This document shows, piece after piece, positions 5,331 through 6,151 of a DNA stretch of 6,151 nt (position 1 is its first letter; each line of letters starts with the position of its first letter). The position numbers and the translations under genes were made by a program. Where the stretch lies: NCBI GenBank assembly GCA_000434775.1, contig FR895483.1, positions 16,245 to 22,395 on the forward strand, given 5' to 3'. The DNA comes from Eggerthella sp. CAG:368 (GTDB lineage: Bacteria > Actinomycetota > Coriobacteriia > Coriobacteriales > Eggerthellaceae). The notes beneath the pieces are model-generated. The model ran no database searches. It was not told the DNA's origin and was given only the letters and a program-made list of their open reading frames with translations.

Positions 5331-6080
5331 GTGAGCTTTAATTACCCTGAGTTTCATACTTCCGATTGTTTCCAGGAAATGCTTCCTGTTGTTGAACGTT
5401 TTGTCAGCGTGAATGGCGAAGGTAAAAACGCAGGCAGGCTTTCAGCCTTTATTCGTTTTCCGGGATGCAATTTGTCGTGTTCATATTGCGATACGAAATG
5501 GGCAAATGCATCTGAACTTTCTTTTGAACTTATCTCCATCGAGAATCTTGTTTCCTTTGTGGTGAAATCGGGAGTGCGTCACGTAACGCTTACCGGCGGG
5601 GAACCAACGTTGCAGCCCTTTTTGTGTGATCTTGTGGAAGTCTTAGTCCACACATTCGTGGGCGAAAAGGAAGGGCTAGCCGTTGAAATAGAGACGAATG
5701 GCTCTACTGATTTACATCGTTTTGTCGATAGGCGTGCAGCGTGGGGCACTGCTGTGCCGGGAACTCTGATGCTTACGATGGATTACAAACTTCCTTCAAG
5801 TGGTATGGAAGATCGAATGAATACCCACAATTTTTTGTTGCTTTCTTCTTCTGACACGGTGAAGTTTGTTGCGAGCTCTAAAGAAGATTTGATGCGCATG
5901 GAAAAAATGATTGCGCTCTTCGATCTTACTTTGAGAACTTCGGTGTATGTGAGTCCGGTGTTTGGGAGCATTGAGCCAGCTGAAATAGTTGACTTTATGA
6001 AGGAAAGAAACCTCAACAAAGTAACGCTTCAGCTGCAACTTCATAAAATTATTTGGCCTGAGTGCGATAGAGGAGTGTAG
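5331..6080 (+). CDS. queE: 7-carboxy-7-deazaguanine synthase QueE (radical SAM)
   Basis: QueE is the radical SAM enzyme that rearranges 6-carboxytetrahydropterin into 7-carboxy-7-deazaguanine. From the GTG at 5331 it has 249 residues. The substrate-side segment SVNGEGKNAGRLSAFIRF (26-43) is followed by CNLSCSYCDT, whose Cys46, Cys50 and Cys53 form the CxxxCxxC site for the 4Fe-4S cluster. TGGEPTLQ (88-95) is the SAM-binding GGE motif. EIETNGS, DYKLPSSGM and a C-terminal QLQLHKIIWP are also QueE hallmarks. Start choice is uncertain: the GTG has GATGAG 5 bases upstream, a TTG lies one codon earlier (5328), and an ATG at 5379 begins MLPVVERF, which resembles the start of many QueE proteins but has an AGGA site only 2 bases away. 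The gene follows queD by 11 bases, so translation is probably coupled. Confidence 0.94.
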   Translation: MSFNYPEFHTSDCFQEMLPVVERFVSVNGEGKNAGRLSAFIRFPGCNLSCSYCDTKWANASELSFELISIENLVSFVVKSGVRHVTLTGGEPTLQPFLCDLVEVLVHTFVGEKEGLAVEIETNGSTDLHRFVDRRAAWGTAVPGTLMLTMDYKLPSSGMEDRMNTHNFLLLSSSDTVKFVASSKEDLMRMEKMIALFDLTLRTSVYVSPVFGSIEPAEIVDFMKERNLNKVTLQLQLHKIIWPECDRGV

Positions 6081-6083
6081 TTC

Positions 6084-6151
6084 ATGGCGGTAAGCGAAGT
6101 AAAACCATCTGGTGTCAAAAAGGCTTTAGTGCTATGCAGCGGAGGTGTTGA
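6084..6151 (+). CDS. queC: 7-cyano-7-deazaguanine synthase QueC, N-terminal fragment
   Basis: QueC uses ATP and ammonia to turn 7-carboxy-7-deazaguanine into preQ0. Only 22 full codons are inside the window. After an 11-residue polar leader they read KKALVLCSGGV, and the cut codon begins GA, so the next residue is Asp or Glu; this is the start of the SGGxDS PP-loop that binds ATP. GAGGAG at 6070-6075 lies 8 bases before the ATG, and the gene begins 3 bases after the queE stop, so it is in the same operon. Assignment rests on the PP-loop and on position after queD and queE. The right edge of the window, not a mutation, cuts it. Confidence 0.9.
   Translation, partial: MAVSEVKPSGVKKALVLCSGGV

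Overview
The window reads as a piece of a bacterial chromosome of moderate GC content. The lipoprotein-type solute receptor, the TAXI-type TRAP system, the short Shine-Dalgarno-led operons and the compact divergent and convergent layout would fit an anaerobic Gram-positive such as a member of the Coriobacteriia. That placement is tentative, because no rRNA or marker gene is present.

Left part (1-2298): a TAXI-family TRAP solute receptor on the minus strand (40-1020) is transcribed away from a LysR-type regulator on the plus strand (1342-2298). The 321-bp space between them holds a perfect 20-bp palindrome (1244-1263), several ACGT-centred motifs and a small inverted repeat in the receptor leader. 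This is the usual layout of a LysR regulator controlling its divergent neighbour. The TRAP permease should lie beyond the left edge, downstream of the receptor.

Middle part (2302-4626): an EamA/DMT permease on the minus strand ends 3 bp from the stop of the LysR gene. It is divergent from a SotB-like MFS efflux gene on the plus strand. The space between the two exporters holds a perfect TATAAT -10 placed so that the EamA message would be leaderless or nearly so, a dyad with perfect 8-bp arms next to that -10, a second folded repeat, and a TTGACG -35 for the MFS gene. The MFS gene is frameshifted by an exact 8-bp tandem duplication (TATTACAC twice, 4094-4109). Removing one copy restores a 396-residue protein that aligns without gaps to the SotB signature. 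This is the most striking observation in the window.

Right part (4627-6151): a 270-bp leader precedes queD, queE and the start of queC, which form a tight operon for making preQ0, the 7-deazaguanine precursor of queuosine. The leader holds a hairpin with an A-rich tail resembling the preQ1-I riboswitch 3' segment, although the expected pseudoknot pairing is not convincing, and a second long stem-loop. QueD makes 6-carboxytetrahydropterin, QueE turns it into 7-carboxy-7-deazaguanine, and QueC turns that into preQ0. The window cuts queC after 22 complete codons, inside its ATP-binding SGG motif.
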